Shown here piece by piece: positions 27,173 through 35,765 of a stretch of DNA of 64,000 nt. The notes under the pieces were generated by a model. It saw nothing but the letters and a program-made list of their open reading frames with translations, searched no databases and was not told the DNA's origin. The stretch is from positions 1,640,857 to 1,704,856 of the forward strand of contig NZ_CP100416.1 in NCBI RefSeq assembly GCF_026017845.1, given 5' to 3'. The first letter of the stretch is position 1; the number at the start of each line of letters is the position of its first letter. The position numbers and the translations under genes are program-made. This stretch comes from Amycolatopsis mediterranei. GTDB taxonomy: Bacteria > Actinomycetota > Actinomycetes > Mycobacteriales > Pseudonocardiaceae.

Positions 27173-28249
27173 GTGAAACGCCGGGTGTCGATCGGACTGG
27201 CCGTGGTGCTGGTGCTGGCCGTCGTGGGGGTGATCATCTGGGGTCGCGGTGACGACAGTGCCGCGGGCTCCACGACGACGGTGCGCGGGGTGATCGGTTC
27301 GGAGAAGCAGGCCTTCTTCACCGACCAGCGCGTCGTCGACGCCTTCGCGCGCCACGGCCTGAAGGTCGAAGTGGACACCGCGGGCTCGCGGCAGATCGCG
27401 ACGACCGTCGACCTCGGCAAGTACGCGTTCGCGTTCCCCTCGTCCTCACCCGCGGCGCAGAAGATCCAGCGCGACCGCAAGGTGACGACGGTCTACACGC
27501 CGTTCCAGTCGCCGATGGCCGTCGCCTCGTTCGAGCCGATCGTTTCCCTGTTGCGGGCCAACGGGACCGTGCACAAGGGGGCAGGCGACTACGATGTCCT
27601 CGACATCGCGAAGTACCTGGACCTGACGAAGGCCGGGACGCGCTGGGACCAGCTGCCGGGCAACACCGCCTATCCGGCGCGCAAGAACGTCCTGGTCACC
27701 ACGACCGACCCGCGCGAGTCGAACTCCGCGGCGATGTACCTGTCGATCGTTTCCTTCGTGGCCAACGGGAACGCCGTCGTCAGCACGCCCGACCAGGAGG
27801 CGAAGGTGCTGCCGTCGGTGGCGAAGCTGTTCCTCGACCAGGGGTACACGCAGAACAGCACCGAAGGGCCGTTCGAGGACTACCTCTCGGCCGGCATGGG
27901 CAAGACGCCGCTGGCGCTGATCTACGAGTCGCAGTACGTCGGCCGCGTGCTGAGCGGCGACGGCTCGATCCGGCCGGACATGCGGATGCTCTACACCGCG
28001 CCGACGGTGTACTCGAAGCACACGCTGGTGCCGTTGACCGGCGACGGCGACAAGGTCGGGCAGCTCCTCGCGACCGACCCCGAGCTGGGCAGGCTCGCCG
28101 CGACCTTCGGCTTCCGCACGACCGACCCGAAGCTGTTCGCCGAGGTCGCCGCGTCGGCCCACCCGCCGGCCGACCTCGTGGACGCCGTCGAACCGCCGTC
28201 GTTCGAAACGCTCGAGCGGCTGCTCGACGCCGTCGGCAAGCAGTACTGA
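27173..28249 (+). CDS. Membrane-anchored periplasmic-binding-protein-like protein
   Basis: 358 residues from GTG 27173 with GAGGGGAG upstream. An N-terminal membrane anchor (RRVSIGLAVVLVLAVVGVIIWG) is followed by a binding-protein-like fold (RGVIGSEKQAFFTDQRVVDAFARHG...). No lipobox. It opens a four-gene unit with TelA, a VWA/binding-protein lipoprotein and a small membrane protein, with no permease or ATPase gene. It is therefore unlikely to serve a normal ABC importer; a role in sensing or assembly at the envelope is inferred. Confidence 0.8.
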   Translation: MKRRVSIGLAVVLVLAVVGVIIWGRGDDSAAGSTTTVRGVIGSEKQAFFTDQRVVDAFARHGLKVEVDTAGSRQIATTVDLGKYAFAFPSSSPAAQKIQRDRKVTTVYTPFQSPMAVASFEPIVSLLRANGTVHKGAGDYDVLDIAKYLDLTKAGTRWDQLPGNTAYPARKNVLVTTTDPRESNSAAMYLSIVSFVANGNAVVSTPDQEAKVLPSVAKLFLDQGYTQNSTEGPFEDYLSAGMGKTPLALIYESQYVGRVLSGDGSIRPDMRMLYTAPTVYSKHTLVPLTGDGDKVGQLLATDPELGRLAATFGFRTTDPKLFAEVAASAHPPADLVDAVEPPSFETLERLLDAVGKQY

Positions 28250-28250
28250 C

Positions 28251-29378
28251 ATGGACTTCGCGCTCACCCCGCCCGAGCCGGTCACCGCGATCCCTTCCGA
28301 ACGCGCGGCCGGGCTGATCACGCTCAGCGAGGACACGCGGTCGGCAGTCTCCGTTCGCGCTTCGGAGTTCGCGTCCCGGCTCGAAGCCCTCGACGTCCGG
28401 TCGCCGGAGTTCACCGACCTGCTCGACGAGCTGCTGACCGTCGGCGAGGCCGACATGCGCGCGGCGGCCGGGGTCGCCGGAACGATGCTCGACCGGTCGT
28501 TGCGCAGTGCGGCGTCCCCCCAGGACGGCGTCACGACGAGCCTCGCGAGCCTGCGCCGGACGGTCGCCGAGCTGGACCCGGCGAAGCTGCCGCTCACCGG
28601 CCGGAAGCTGCTGGGGGTGTTCCCGGTCGCGGCCGGCGCGAAGCGGGCGCTGGATCGCTACCGCGCGGCGAACGAGCCGGTCAACGCCCTGGTCGTCGAC
28701 CTGCGCGGCCGCCAGGACGTCCTGCGCCGCGACAACGCCTCGATCAAGGGCGAGCGCGAGCGGTTGTGGAAGGTGATGGGGAAGCTCGCCGAGGCGGCCG
28801 CCCTTGCCGAGGCCGTCGACGGCGCGATCGAAGCACAGGCGGGCGTCTTCGACCTGACGGATCCCGCGCGCGCCAACGCGTTGCGCGCGGACGTGCTGTA
28901 CCCGATCCGGCAACGGCACCAGGACCTGCTGACCCAGCTCGCCGTCAGCGCGCAGGGCTACCTCGCGCTGGACCTGGTGCGCAAGAACAACGACGAGCTG
29001 ATCCGCGGTGTCGAACGGGCGGTGTCGACGACCGTGTCCGCACTGCGGGTCGCGTTGCTGGTCAGCGGGGCGCTGGCGAGCCAGCGGGACGTCCTCGACG
29101 AGGTCGCGGCCCTCCAGGCGACCACCGACGGGCTGATCCGCGCGAACACCGAGCTGCTGGACCTGCAGTCCGCGGAGATCCGCCGGGCGAGCAGCGACCC
29201 GGCCGTCGCGACCGAGACGATCCGGCAGTCCTTCGATCGGATCTACGCCTCGATCGACGCGATCGACGGGTTCCGCGCCGACGCCGTCCGCACGATGGCC
29301 ACGACCGTCGAGTCGCTGTCCGGCGAGATCCGCCGCGCCGAAGACCACCTGCGACGCTCGCACGAGGGGGAAGCATGA
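28251..29378 (+). CDS. TelA-like toxic-anion-resistance family protein
   Basis: 375 residues, mostly alpha-helical. LDPAKLPLTGRKLLGVFPVAAGAKRALDRY, the LRGRQDVLRRDNASIKGERERLW segment and the repeated LLxLQSAEIRRAS helices fit the TelA (PF05816) family. TelA proteins occur with Ter/VWA proteins in tellurite, cell-envelope and chemical-stress gene sets; the mechanism is not known. One base after the upstream stop and 4-bp overlap with the next gene show an operon. Confidence 0.87.
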   Translation: MDFALTPPEPVTAIPSERAAGLITLSEDTRSAVSVRASEFASRLEALDVRSPEFTDLLDELLTVGEADMRAAAGVAGTMLDRSLRSAASPQDGVTTSLASLRRTVAELDPAKLPLTGRKLLGVFPVAAGAKRALDRYRAANEPVNALVVDLRGRQDVLRRDNASIKGERERLWKVMGKLAEAAALAEAVDGAIEAQAGVFDLTDPARANALRADVLYPIRQRHQDLLTQLAVSAQGYLALDLVRKNNDELIRGVERAVSTTVSALRVALLVSGALASQRDVLDEVAALQATTDGLIRANTELLDLQSAEIRRASSDPAVATETIRQSFDRIYASIDAIDGFRADAVRTMATTVESLSGEIRRAEDHLRRSHEGEA

Positions 29379-30982
29379 GAAAACTCTGGGGGCTCGCGCT
29401 CGCTGCCTTGCTGCTGGCGGGGTGTTCCGATCCGGCGGCCGCGCCGCAAAGCGAGTCCGCGCCCGAACCGGGGACGCTGCGGATCCTCGCGGGCAGCGAG
29501 CTGGCGGACATGCAGCCGGTGCTCGACGAAGCCGCGCAAGCCACCGGGGTGAAGGTGAAGTTCACCTTCACCGGCACCTTGGAAGGCGCCGAAGCGCTGG
29601 CGAACGGCAGCGCCGACGGCAAGTACGACGCCGTGTGGTTCTCGTCGAACCGCTATCCCGCCGGCCTTCCCGAAGCGGCGAAACGGCTCGGCAACCAGGT
29701 CAAGATCATGAGCTCGCCGGTGGTGCTGGGCCTGGCCACGCCGGTGGTGCAGCGGCTGGGCTGGGCCGGCAAGCCGGTCAGCTGGGGTGAGATCGCCGCG
29801 CAGGCCGGGAAGAAGGCGTTCAGCTACGGGATGACGGACCCGTCGGCGTCGAACTCCGGGTTCTCGGCGCTGGTCGGGGTCGCGTCGGCGCTGGCGGGCG
29901 CGGGCAACGCGATCGACGCCCGGCAGATCGCTTCGGTCACTCCGCAGCTGACGCAGTTCTTCAGCGCCCAAACGCTTTCGGCGGGGTCTTCGGGCTGGTT
30001 GTCGGACGCGTACGTCCGGCGCGCGACCGGGCCGGACGCGGTCGACGGGCTGATCAACTACGAGTCCGTGCTGCTGTCGGCGAACGCGTCCGGGAAGCTG
30101 CCCCAGCCGCTCACCCTGGTCTACCCGAGCGACGGGGTCGTCACCGCCGACTACCCGCTCACCCTGCTGGCGGACGCCGGTTCCGACGCGCGCTCGGCCC
30201 ACCAGCGGCTCGCGGACCACCTGCGGACGCCGGCGGTGCAGAAGCGGATCATGGAGACCACGCAACGGCGTCCGGTCGTGCCCGGGGTCGCGCTGGGGCC
30301 GCAGTTCGCGCAGCGAGACCTCGTCGAACTGCCGTTCCCGGCGACGCAGCAGGCGGTCGACGCGTTGCTGTCGGCCTACTTCGACAAGCTCCGGCGTCCC
30401 TCGCGGACGCTTTACGTGCTCGACACGTCCGGCTCGATGGCGGGCGCGCGGATCGACTCGCTGCGGTCCGCACTGGTCGGGCTGACCGGCGCGGACACCT
30501 CCTTGACCGGCCGGTTCCGGCGGTTCCGGAGCCGGGAGGAGGTGACGATGCTGCCGTTCAACACCGGGCCCGGGGCACCGCGGACGTTCACCGTGCCGGA
30601 GGAGAACCCGGCGGCCGAACTGGCGCAGATCAAGACGTTCGCCGAAGGACTGGTTGCCCGGGGCGGAACGGCGATCTACGACAGCCTTTCCCGGGCGTAC
30701 CAGGTGCTCGAGCCGCTGATGGCCGCGGACCCGGACCGGTTCACCTCCATCGTGCTGATGACCGACGGCGAGAACGCGAACGGCTCGTCACTGCCGGACT
30801 TCCTGACGTCGCTGGCGTCGCTGCCGCCCGCGATGAAGCAGGTTCCGGTGTTCACGGTCCTGTTCGGGGAAGGCAGCAGCGACGAGCTGACCCAGGTCGC
30901 GACGCGGACCGGCGGCAAGGTGTTCGACGCGCGCAACGTCCAGCTGTCCCGGGTGTTCCAGGAGATTCGCGGGTACCAATGA
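29375..30982 (+). CDS. Lipoprotein with binding-protein domain and VWA domain
   Basis: 535 residues. Lipobox LLLAGC at residues ~14-19 predicts a lipoprotein on the outer face of the membrane. Residues ~30-320 form a solute-binding-protein fold (LRILAGSELADMQPVLDEAAQATG..., GMTDPSASNSGFSALVG). Residues ~340-535 are a von Willebrand A domain with a MIDAS metal site: D350-T-S-G-S and TDGE (D464). Such fusions are seen in actinobacteria, and VWA domains usually bind partner proteins through a divalent cation. ATGA overlap with TelA. Confidence 0.88.
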   Translation: MRKLWGLALAALLLAGCSDPAAAPQSESAPEPGTLRILAGSELADMQPVLDEAAQATGVKVKFTFTGTLEGAEALANGSADGKYDAVWFSSNRYPAGLPEAAKRLGNQVKIMSSPVVLGLATPVVQRLGWAGKPVSWGEIAAQAGKKAFSYGMTDPSASNSGFSALVGVASALAGAGNAIDARQIASVTPQLTQFFSAQTLSAGSSGWLSDAYVRRATGPDAVDGLINYESVLLSANASGKLPQPLTLVYPSDGVVTADYPLTLLADAGSDARSAHQRLADHLRTPAVQKRIMETTQRRPVVPGVALGPQFAQRDLVELPFPATQQAVDALLSAYFDKLRRPSRTLYVLDTSGSMAGARIDSLRSALVGLTGADTSLTGRFRRFRSREEVTMLPFNTGPGAPRTFTVPEENPAAELAQIKTFAEGLVARGGTAIYDSLSRAYQVLEPLMAADPDRFTSIVLMTDGENANGSSLPDFLTSLASLPPAMKQVPVFTVLFGEGSSDELTQVATRTGGKVFDARNVQLSRVFQEIRGYQ

Positions 30983-31545
30983 TGCTGCGTTATCTGGGCT
31001 CGACCAAGAACCTCGCCGGCTGCGTCGGCGGCCTGCTCGGCGTCGGGCTGTACCTGATCGGGGTGGTCGGGTGGTTCTGGCCGTTCGTCGTGGTGGCGCT
31101 CTACGCCGCGGGAGCGCTGCTCGCGCCGGGGGAGAAGGTGCGGCTGGTACCCGATGCGTCCGCCGGGCTGCGGGAGTCGCTGGACGCGCTCGAGGCCACG
31201 GTTTCCGCGCAGGCGTCCCGGATGCCGCCGTCCTCTGTGGACACTGTGCACCGGATCGCCGAGGTGCTTCGCGACCTGCTTTCCCGGCCTCGGCGGCTCT
31301 CGGGTGACCCCGAGCTGCAGCACGCCGTCGTCCGGCTCGCGGGCACGGATTTGCCGCTGTCGCTGGAAACCTACCTCAACCTACCGCGGTGGTTCGCGGC
31401 GCGGCGTGCCGGTGCGGGCTCGGAATTGGTGACCCAGCTGGGTTTGCTCGAGGCGGAGGCGCACCGGGTGGCCGAACGGTTCTACGCGACGGAGGTCGAC
31501 CGGCAGGCCGATCACACGCGGTATCTGCGGGATCGGGAAACCTGA
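30979..31545 (+). CDS. Small membrane protein, XpaC-like
   Basis: 188 residues. Two hydrophobic segments at ~15-50 (VGGLLGVGLYLIGVVGWFWPFVVVAL) precede a helical cytoplasmic part. Proteins of this sort accompany TelA in many genomes (XpaC-like), so I use that name with caution. It overlaps the VWA gene by 4 bp and ends the operon. Confidence 0.7.
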   Translation: MMLRYLGSTKNLAGCVGGLLGVGLYLIGVVGWFWPFVVVALYAAGALLAPGEKVRLVPDASAGLRESLDALEATVSAQASRMPPSSVDTVHRIAEVLRDLLSRPRRLSGDPELQHAVVRLAGTDLPLSLETYLNLPRWFAARRAGAGSELVTQLGLLEAEAHRVAERFYATEVDRQADHTRYLRDRET

Positions 31546-31565
31546 ACCCCTGTGGGTGACGACGT

Positions 31566-31620
31566 TCGAACGCGCGTTCGAGTAGTGTGGTCGATGTCTC
31601 ACAGGGAAGGGGAAATCATG
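31566..31620 (+). promoter_or_regulatory. LexA (SOS) box and promoter without an obvious gene
   Basis: TCGAACGCGCGTTCGA (31566-31581) is a perfect palindrome fitting the actinobacterial/Bacillus-type LexA box CGAAC-N4-GTTCG. TAGTGT (31583-31588) suits a -10, GGGAAGGGGAA (31604-31613... in part) is a strong ribosome binding site and ATG is at 31618. The frame that follows is only the antisense of the converging gene, so the SOS-controlled gene itself appears lost or reduced. Confidence 0.6.
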
Positions 31621-32440
31621 AACGCGTACCGAGGTTCGGCAGAGTCAGCGTCATCGCGGCGGTGGTCAGCCAGCTCAGCAGGTCCGGCAGGGGAATGCGG
31701 GAGAGGCGGTCCGGCCATTCCTCCGCCACTGTGTGCAGCACGAGCTCGTCGTGCCGCGGCTCCACCTTCGTCAGGTTCAGGCCGGGCGGAAGTTCCGGCA
31801 GGGGAAGCACGATGGGCCGGAAGCGGCGGGGCGGCCGCAGCTGCCGCTGTCCGATGTGGAGGGTCTGCGGCACGAGCACCACACCGTCGGCCGCCACCTG
31901 CGGGCGGAGCGTCAGGTGGCCCCAGTGCGGTCGCTTGGCCCAGTGGATCCGCAGCAGGCCGCCGTCGGCCGGAGTCGCGACGATCCCGGGGCGGGCTTTC
32001 GCCACCCGGTCCTGCAGCACCTCGGCGGAGACGGCGATCGCCAGCTGCACCCGCGCGGGTTTGGCGGCCGGCGTGGGCAGCGAGCGGAGGCGGACGTCTT
32101 CGGCGAAAACGGTGACGCGGCGCAGCGGGATGGTTCCGGGCTCGCCGTCGTCTTCGGGCTCTGGCCAATCGACGTCCTCGGCGACGATCCGGACGTCGCC
32201 GAGGCGTCCGGTGGCCAGCCGCAGGCTGTCGGCCGGGTAGTCGAGTTCGGCGAGGGTGAGGCCGACCTCGCGGCCACCCACCTGCGCGGTCAGCCGCCGG
32301 CCGACGAGCTGTTCGGTGACGGTGCGCACCAGGGCGGCCGGCGTGACCGGGACGTTCGGCAGGAGCGAACGCCCGGCCGCGGCCAAGCCGGCCAGCTCGG
32401 GCCAGGGTGACCAGCCGTCGAACCACCTGCCGTCGCTCAT
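31616..32440 (-). CDS. Hypothetical protein, DUF2993-like
   Basis: 274 residues from the ATG at 32440 (MSDGRWFDGW). Alternating hydrophobic strands (LTAQVGGREVGLTLAELDYPADSLRLATGRLGDVRIVAEDVDW, shown in part) and the C-terminal LPNLGT suggest the lipid-binding-like fold of DUF2993, but there is no signal peptide. The function is unknown. Its stop codon lies inside the start region of the orphan LexA promoter, implying that this end of the gene was joined to foreign sequence or that a neighbour was deleted. Confidence 0.62.
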   Translation of the reverse strand: MSDGRWFDGWSPWPELAGLAAAGRSLLPNVPVTPAALVRTVTEQLVGRRLTAQVGGREVGLTLAELDYPADSLRLATGRLGDVRIVAEDVDWPEPEDDGEPGTIPLRRVTVFAEDVRLRSLPTPAAKPARVQLAIAVSAEVLQDRVAKARPGIVATPADGGLLRIHWAKRPHWGHLTLRPQVAADGVVLVPQTLHIGQRQLRPPRRFRPIVLPLPELPPGLNLTKVEPRHDELVLHTVAEEWPDRLSRIPLPDLLSWLTTAAMTLTLPNLGTRS

Positions 32441-32516
32441 CCGCCCAGTGTCGCCCACGGACACCGGCGGCGGCGACGGCGGGTGGTTCCCGGCCGGCCC
32501 AGCGGATCGCCTCCGG

Positions 32517-32810
32517 TCACCGTCCCGCGAAGCGGGCGATGATGCCGGTCACGACCAGCCAGAACACCGCGGCCAGGCCGAAGTCGAGGATCACCTGCAG
32601 GTTGCCGTCGCCGACCGGGAACAGGCCGGGCCAGAACAGGGCGAGAGGAACCGCCAGTGACTTGATGAACTGGAAGAAGGAGTTACCGGCGTTGGCACCG
32701 GCCAGCACCATGATCATGTAAAGAACTTCGATCCCCGCGAAGATCGCGCCGATCGCCGTGATGACCCGCACGGCCGTGTTCCGTCTGGTGGTGGTTCGCC
32801 AAGGAGACAT
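32517..32810 (-). CDS. Small membrane protein, YggT-like
   Basis: 97 residues with two or three hydrophobic segments (~15-38, 50-62, 70-92) and the pattern IEVLYMIMVLAGANAGNSFFQFIKSLAVPLALFWPGLF (given in part), which recalls YggT-family proteins. The ATG lies behind CAAGGAG on the minus strand. Function unknown. Confidence 0.7.
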   Translation of the reverse strand: MSPWRTTTRRNTAVRVITAIGAIFAGIEVLYMIMVLAGANAGNSFFQFIKSLAVPLALFWPGLFPVGDGNLQVILDFGLAAVFWLVVTGIIARFAGR

Positions 32811-33517
32811 GCCGCGAAAATTCCCGGATCAGGTGACGGATCAAACGCTCCAAGGCCCAGATTGCGCCGTTTGGCCGCTTCTCTTGCTCTCCGTCAGTAC
32901 TCCGGCACAAGTGGTGAGCGACTGAGGTCCGGTGTCGGCGCGCTTGTCCTTTTTCGTCGTCTCTGCTCAAGGAGCTGTGGTCATCAGGTTCGTCCGCTGC
33001 CCAATAACGAACCCCGGCTGCGGGCGTTGTTCGACAGGCTCACTCAGCACGGAACGCTGCCAGCCGCGGTGAACCAGTCGGCCATGGCCGGGCATCGCCG
33101 CTCCCGTTCGCCCGCACTGCGGCACATCGCCGTTCGCTACTCCGGCCGGCTAGAGATCGACGCGTCGGCTTCGACGATCCCCGGCGGCGAGGCCATCAGC
33201 AGCCACACCCGGGGCATCTGCTCCGGCATCCACCCGGCGATCGAGCACGCCATCGCCCGCAGATCAGCCACCCGGCCGTTGTGGAAACTCACTCCTGCTG
33301 CGGCGGCTCGGACGGCATCGCCAAGGCCGGTCGGCAGCCTGAAAACCGTTCTCCAGCAATACAACAAGGTCATCCGCGCACCTGGCCGCTCACACAGGCA
33401 TCACTCGCCCGCACCGCTGCAACCCGTGCCACGCCCACAACGGCACCCCACGCCCGCCGCGGCTAGACATCACACGGACCCGCCCCGGTGCACAGGCTCT
33501 CCGCCTGAGTAGCTGTG
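32811..33517. other. Gene-poor, probably decayed segment
   Basis: No frame here is convincing. Plus-strand 32.99-33.10 kb encodes a protein-like snippet (NNEPRLRALFDRLTQHGTL), and minus-strand 33.14-33.37 kb encodes another (NGRVADLRAMACSIAGWMPEQ); neither has a start signal or known family. Together with the orphan LexA box and the IS110 copy nearby, it looks like rearranged remnants. Confidence 0.45.
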
Positions 33518-34426
33518 TCATCGGCCCCTACTCGCCGCGTCACCGAGCAGCCGGGCGACGGCCCAGTCCTGCACAGCGAGCCCGACGGACTTGAACACGG
33601 TCCGCCCACTGACCACCGGAGGCGTGCGCAAGGCCGCCCCGAGCTCGATCAGGTCACCACGGTCGAGGACTCCGCTCTCCACCGCATGGATCACCTCGCC
33701 AGCCTCCTCAAGAGCGGCGTCGACCTGATCCACCACCACGCACCCCGCGGTGGCGAGCAGTTCGGCGGGCAGCTCCCGCATGGACGGCAGGTACGACCCG
33801 ATCGCGTTGACATGAACCCGGTCCGGCAAGTCATCGACAGCGAAGAGAGGAGTACTGGACGAAGTAGCGCAACAGACGATCTCCGCGTCGGACACCGCGT
33901 CCGGGGCGCTCGAAGCCACCCGAATCGCCACCGATGGGAACTCGGCACTCAACCGGCCCGCCAACGCCTCCGCACGCGAGAGGTCGCGCCCGAACACCGT
34001 TACGCGGCGCATCGGACGCACCGCCGCCACCGCGCGCACCTGGTCGGCGGCCTGGGCTCCGGTGCCGAGGAGTGCCAGGCTGCTGGCCTCGGCCGGGGCG
34101 AGCAGGTCCGTGGCGACGCCGGACACCGCGCCGGTGCGCAGGGTGGTGACCTCGACGGCGTCGGCGACCACCTGGCCGTCGGCGGTGTTCCACACCAGCG
34201 TGCCCAGGATCATCGGTGCCCGGCCGGGGACCAGGTTGAGCGTCTTCACGACCGTCGTCGACGTCGGTGTGTGGCAGGCGGTCATCACGAGCGTCGTGGC
34301 TCCGGCGAAGGACAGCCGTTGCGGCACCACGAAACGGCCGGCGGCGAGGTCGAGGAATGCCTCGCGGACCGCTTCGACGGCGGCCGGCATCGGGACGGCC
34401 CTCCGGACATCGTCGGCGTCGAGCAT
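33518..34426 (-). CDS. Ornithine cyclodeaminase / mu-crystallin family protein
   Basis: 302 residues from the ATG at 34426. NAD-binding ALLGTGAQAADQVRA and the VTTLRTGAVSGVATDLLA block (with the Arg/Lys that bind the substrate carboxylate) are typical, as are DLPDRVHVNAIGSYLPSMREL. Family members deaminate ornithine to proline or act as NAD(P)H-dependent imine/amino-acid dehydrogenases; the reaction here is not determined. Divergent from the IS110 element. Confidence 0.85.
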   Translation of the reverse strand: MLDADDVRRAVPMPAAVEAVREAFLDLAAGRFVVPQRLSFAGATTLVMTACHTPTSTTVVKTLNLVPGRAPMILGTLVWNTADGQVVADAVEVTTLRTGAVSGVATDLLAPAEASSLALLGTGAQAADQVRAVAAVRPMRRVTVFGRDLSRAEALAGRLSAEFPSVAIRVASSAPDAVSDAEIVCCATSSSTPLFAVDDLPDRVHVNAIGSYLPSMRELPAELLATAGCVVVDQVDAALEEAGEVIHAVESGVLDRGDLIELGAALRTPPVVSGRTVFKSVGLAVQDWAVARLLGDAASRGR

Positions 34427-34449
34427 GCGCGGCCCCTCCGGCGTCGGAA

Positions 34450-34690
34450 CTGCCGCTAGCCTGGCGTCAGTGTCAGGGTGGTGTTGCCGCTGTTGCGGTG
34501 GTTGGGATCCTGGCTGCTGGTGATCTGGCTCGTAGCCTCGCTGCCGCCTGATATGCGGGTTGGCGATCATGCGTTGTGCCGGTCGCCGGTGGTCGGGGCC
34601 GACCGGCGTGACTTGATAGGAGCGTGGCAGCGCCCCTCGCTGAGGTGTGTCCGCCGGCCGGCCCAGCCGTCCCTTCGAGCTGGAAGGAGA
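34450..34690 (+). ncRNA. Candidate IS110 bridge RNA region
   Basis: IS110 elements encode a structured bridge RNA in the non-coding end next to the transposase gene. This ~240-bp gap has clear stem-loops, for example CGCCGGT/ACCGGCG in 34584-34608 and CAGCG-N5-CGCTG at 34628-34642. The assignment rests on family knowledge and position; I cannot identify the target- and donor-binding loops without the element's exact borders. Confidence 0.4.
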
Positions 34691-34698
34691 CCATCCCC

Positions 34699-35751
34699 AT
34701 GGTGGTGCTGGGTATCGATGTCCACAAGGGCACCCACACAGCGGTCGTGGTGGACCAGGTGGGCCGCAAGCTGGGCGAGAAGACCGTGCGAGCCACGGAT
34801 GCCGGTCACCGGCAGCTGCTGCGCTGGGCGTTGCGGAACTGGCCGGATGCCGAATCGGTGTTCGCGGTGGAGGACTGCCGGCACGTGTCGAGCAGGCTGG
34901 AACGGGCGCTGCTCACCGCGGGGCAGACCGTGGTCCGGGTGCCGCCGAAGCTGATGGCTGGGGCTCGCTCGTCGGCGCGCACGCGAGGCAAGTCCGACCC
35001 GATCGACGCGCTGGCCATCGCCCGAGCCGCGCTGCGCGAACCGAACCTGCCGACCGCGACACACGACAGCGTCTCGCGGGAGATCAAGCTGCTGGTCGAC
35101 CACCGCGAAGATCTGGTCAACACCCACACCCGGATGCAGAACCGGCTGCGCTGGCACCTGCACGAACTCGACCCCGAGCTCAACCCCACCGCACGGGGAC
35201 TCGATCGGCTGTGCGAACTGGACCGGCTGGCCGCCTGGCTCCATCAACAGCCCACGTCCATGGTGGTGCGCATCGCCGCCGAGCTGGTCACCGACATCCG
35301 GGCCCTCACCGTCCGCGCCAACGCACTGGAGCGGGAACTCGCCCAGCGAATGACGCACGTCGCGCCCCGCCTGCTCGCCTTGCCCGGCTGTGGTGCGCTG
35401 ACCGCGGCAAAAATCGCCGGCGAGACCGCCAACGTGACCCGGTTCCGCTCCGAAGCCTGCTTCGCCATGCACACAGGTGTCGCCCCCATCCCCGCCTCCT
35501 CGGGCAAGACCAACCGGCATCGGCTGGCCCGCGGCGGCAACCGGCAACTCAACGCCGCACTGCACCGCATCGCCGTCACCCAGATCCGCCTGGACGGTCC
35601 CGGCCGCAACTACACCCAGCGACGCCGAAGCACCGGAGACACCACCATGGAAGCACTCCGCGCCCTCAAACGACGCCTCGCACCCATCGTCTACAACACC
35701 CTCCAAGCCGACACGACCACCCGACCAACCCACCACCCAGCAGCGGCTTGA
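34699..35751 (+). CDS. IS110-family transposase/recombinase
   Basis: 350 residues from the ATG at 34699 (TGGAAGGAGACC upstream). The N-terminal RuvC-like DEDD domain starts VVLGIDVHKGTHTAVV, with VEDCRH and SDPIDALAIARAAL following. The C-terminal Tnp_20 domain has LLALPGCGALTAAKIAGE and the catalytic-serine region GVAPIPASSGK. Intact, so the element may be active. It moves by RNA-guided recombination in the current model for this family. Confidence 0.95.
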   Translation: MVVLGIDVHKGTHTAVVVDQVGRKLGEKTVRATDAGHRQLLRWALRNWPDAESVFAVEDCRHVSSRLERALLTAGQTVVRVPPKLMAGARSSARTRGKSDPIDALAIARAALREPNLPTATHDSVSREIKLLVDHREDLVNTHTRMQNRLRWHLHELDPELNPTARGLDRLCELDRLAAWLHQQPTSMVVRIAAELVTDIRALTVRANALERELAQRMTHVAPRLLALPGCGALTAAKIAGETANVTRFRSEACFAMHTGVAPIPASSGKTNRHRLARGGNRQLNAALHRIAVTQIRLDGPGRNYTQRRRSTGDTTMEALRALKRRLAPIVYNTLQADTTTRPTHHPAAA

Positions 35752-35765
35752 CATAGGAGCAACGC

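Larger units (their letters stand above)
34440..35765 (+). mobile_element. IS110-family insertion sequence (ends approximate)
   Basis: IS110 transposase gene with a ~260-bp non-coding left part and almost no right part. There are no terminal inverted repeats, as usual for IS110. CTTGATAGGAGC (34612-34623) and CTTGACATAGGAGC (35747-35760) are similar sequences near the two sides; the right border must lie close to the pentapeptide gene's ribosome binding site. Exact ends cannot be fixed from one copy. Confidence 0.7.

Noticed and set aside
32862..33512. 216-codon plus-strand ORF
   Set aside because: Basic/Pro-rich composition drifting through several unrelated-looking segments; no start signal.
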